Below, piece by piece: positions 5,436 to 6,390 of a stretch of DNA of 6,390 bases (position 1 is its first letter; each line of letters begins with the position of its first letter). The notes under the pieces are model-generated. The model was not told the origin of the DNA, searched no databases, and was given only the letters and a program-made list of their open reading frames with translations. The stretch lies in the NCBI GenBank assembly GCA_903929925.1, contig CAIYWO010000430.1, positions 1 through 6,390 of the forward strand. Direction: 5' to 3'. Source of the DNA: an uncultured beta proteobacterium (GTDB lineage Bacteria; Pseudomonadota; Gammaproteobacteria; Burkholderiales; Burkholderiaceae_B). Made by a program: the position numbers and the translations under genes.

Positions 5436-6390
5436 TCAAAGTAACTTGCCTGGATTCATAAGTTGGTTCGGATCCAGCGCACGTTTAATCGCAATCATCA
5501 GATCCATTTCAACGGTTGACTTATAGCGTCGCAGTTCATCGCGACGCAATGTCCCCACGCCATGCTCGGCGCTGATGCTGCCATTGAACTGGGTGACCAA
5601 GTCGTGGATGCGCTTGTTTAGCTCAGCCGTCTTACTTGCATAGTCCTCGTACTCAACGTCCAAGGGCAGCATGACGTTGTAATGAAGATTGCCATCACCG
5701 ATATGGCCAAAATTAATAATCGGCAAACCAGGAAAATCCTCATGTACGGCCTGATCGGCCTCTGCAGCGAAACGTGCAAGACTTGAAATCGGAAGCGCGA
5801 TGTCGTGCTTAACGGCCTTACCTGCTTTTACCTGCGCCATCGATATCCCTTCGCGCAACTTCCACATCGAGATACTTTGTGCCTCACTCATCGCGACGAC
5901 ACAGTCATCGATCAGTGCGTCTTCGATCGCCGCAGCTAAGCCAGCCTGCAACATATCTTGCACACCCGACATATTCGTATCAGCTAATTCGATTAGCGCA
6001 TAGTAGGGATAGGTCTTTTCTAGTGGAGAAACATGCCCCGGAAGTTGCTGTGTCACAAGCGCCAAGCTTGGACCAGACATCATTTCAAAGGCACTGAGTC
6101 GCGGCCCACACTCTGCTTGCAAGCGATTGAGCAACGCCACAACGTTAGTGAGATTTTGCGCACCCACCCAAGCCGTCACACGACCTGCTGGCGCCGCAAA
6201 CAACTTTAAGACAACGCCTGTAATGATCCCAAGAGAACCCTCTGAACCAATAAACAAATCCTTCAAATCGTAGCCCGTGTTGTCTTTACGCAAGGCACGC
6301 AAACCGTTCCATACTCGGCCGTCCGGCAAGACAACTTCAAGGCCAAGCGTCAAATCTCGTGTATTGCCGTAACGCAACACACCAGTCCCA
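5436..6390 (-). CDS. FAD-linked 2-hydroxyacid dehydrogenase (GlcD/D-lactate dehydrogenase-like), C-terminal part
   Basis: This is the last 317 residues of a flavoprotein whose N-terminal part lies beyond position 6390; the frame is open to the window edge. The GTG at 6380-6378 is an internal Val codon within a GTGVLRYGNTRD-type segment, not a start. Counting that Val as 1, the end of the PCMH-type FAD domain shows RYGNTRDL (3-10), LPDGRVW (18-24), KDNTGYDLKDLFIGSEGSLGI (32-52). The FAD-oxidase C domain follows, with AVKHDIALP (189-197), FGHIGDGNLHYN (224-235), ISAEHGVG (269-276) and DPNQLMNPGKL (303-313). His226, His233 and Glu272-His273 match the metal and substrate site of D-2-hydroxyglutarate and D-lactate dehydrogenases of this family. 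The likely reaction is oxidation of a D-2-hydroxyacid (lactate, glycolate, 2-hydroxyglutarate or similar) to a 2-oxoacid, passing electrons to a carrier. It converges on the cupin gene with a 9-base gap, so it is a separate transcription unit. Confidence 0.93.
   Translation of the reverse strand, partial: GTGVLRYGNTRDLTLGLEVVLPDGRVWNGLRALRKDNTGYDLKDLFIGSEGSLGIITGVVLKLFAAPAGRVTAWVGAQNLTNVVALLNRLQAECGPRLSAFEMMSGPSLALVTQQLPGHVSPLEKTYPYYALIELADTNMSGVQDMLQAGLAAAIEDALIDDCVVAMSEAQSISMWKLREGISMAQVKAGKAVKHDIALPISSLARFAAEADQAVHEDFPGLPIINFGHIGDGNLHYNVMLPLDVEYEDYASKTAELNKRIHDLVTQFNGSISAEHGVGTLRRDELRRYKSTVEMDLMIAIKRALDPNQLMNPGKLL

Noticed and set aside
6378..6380. GTG as a start codon for the - strand oxidase
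   Set aside because: Family comparison places about 150 further residues upstream and the frame stays open to the window edge, with in-frame Gly-Thr-Gly codons continuing the usual FAD-domain segment.
1..6390. tRNA, rRNA, CRISPR array, insertion sequence or phage elements
   Set aside because: No repeat arrays, transposase motifs, terminal inverted repeats or tRNA-like folds were seen; nearly the whole window is coding and the longest gap is 68 bases.

Overview
The window looks like a catabolic gene cluster from a proteobacterium, most likely of the order Burkholderiales (Betaproteobacteria). The main clue is two Bug/TctC-type periplasmic binding proteins, a family hugely expanded in Bordetella, Cupriavidus, Comamonas and relatives. 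They sit in a compact run with small-molecule hydrolases and a GlcD-type oxidase. Base composition appears moderate, near half G+C by eye, which is lower than most well-known Burkholderiales. The genus cannot be fixed from this sequence.

Layout. Positions 1-5426 are all on the + strand: the 3' end of an amidohydrolase-2 family (PF04909-like) gene (1-332); a complete ATZ/TRZ-type (cytosine deaminase/SsnA-like) metal amidohydrolase (374-1729); a Bug/TctC binding protein (1798-2784); a PuuE-like (allantoinase/polysaccharide deacetylase fold) hydrolase overlapping it by 4 bases (2781-3677); a second Bug/TctC protein (3695-4666); and a cupin-like protein of unknown function (4683-5426). Gaps are -4 to +68 bases, so this is probably one operon, perhaps with an extra promoter in the 68-base gap before the first binding protein. 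On the - strand, converging with a 9-base gap, is the C-terminal part of an FAD-linked 2-hydroxyacid dehydrogenase (GlcD/D-lactate/D-2-hydroxyglutarate dehydrogenase family, 5436 to beyond 6390).

How the genes could work together (inference). Periplasmic binding proteins would capture a small, probably carboxylated compound. Two or three hydrolases would then open or deaminate a cyclic amide, ureide or N-heterocycle, and the FAD enzyme might oxidise a 2-hydroxyacid product. No TctA/TctB membrane subunits, regulator, mobile element, RNA gene or CRISPR array is visible.

Points of interest. The ATZ/TRZ enzyme has Gln where the family normally has the catalytic Glu of the HxxE motif. The cupin also has Gln in place of the usual metal-ligand Glu. 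The PuuE-like protein departs from allantoinase in parts likely to line the active site. Together these suggest that the pathway substrate is not one of the textbook compounds (cytosine, atrazine, allantoin), but it cannot be named from sequence alone.
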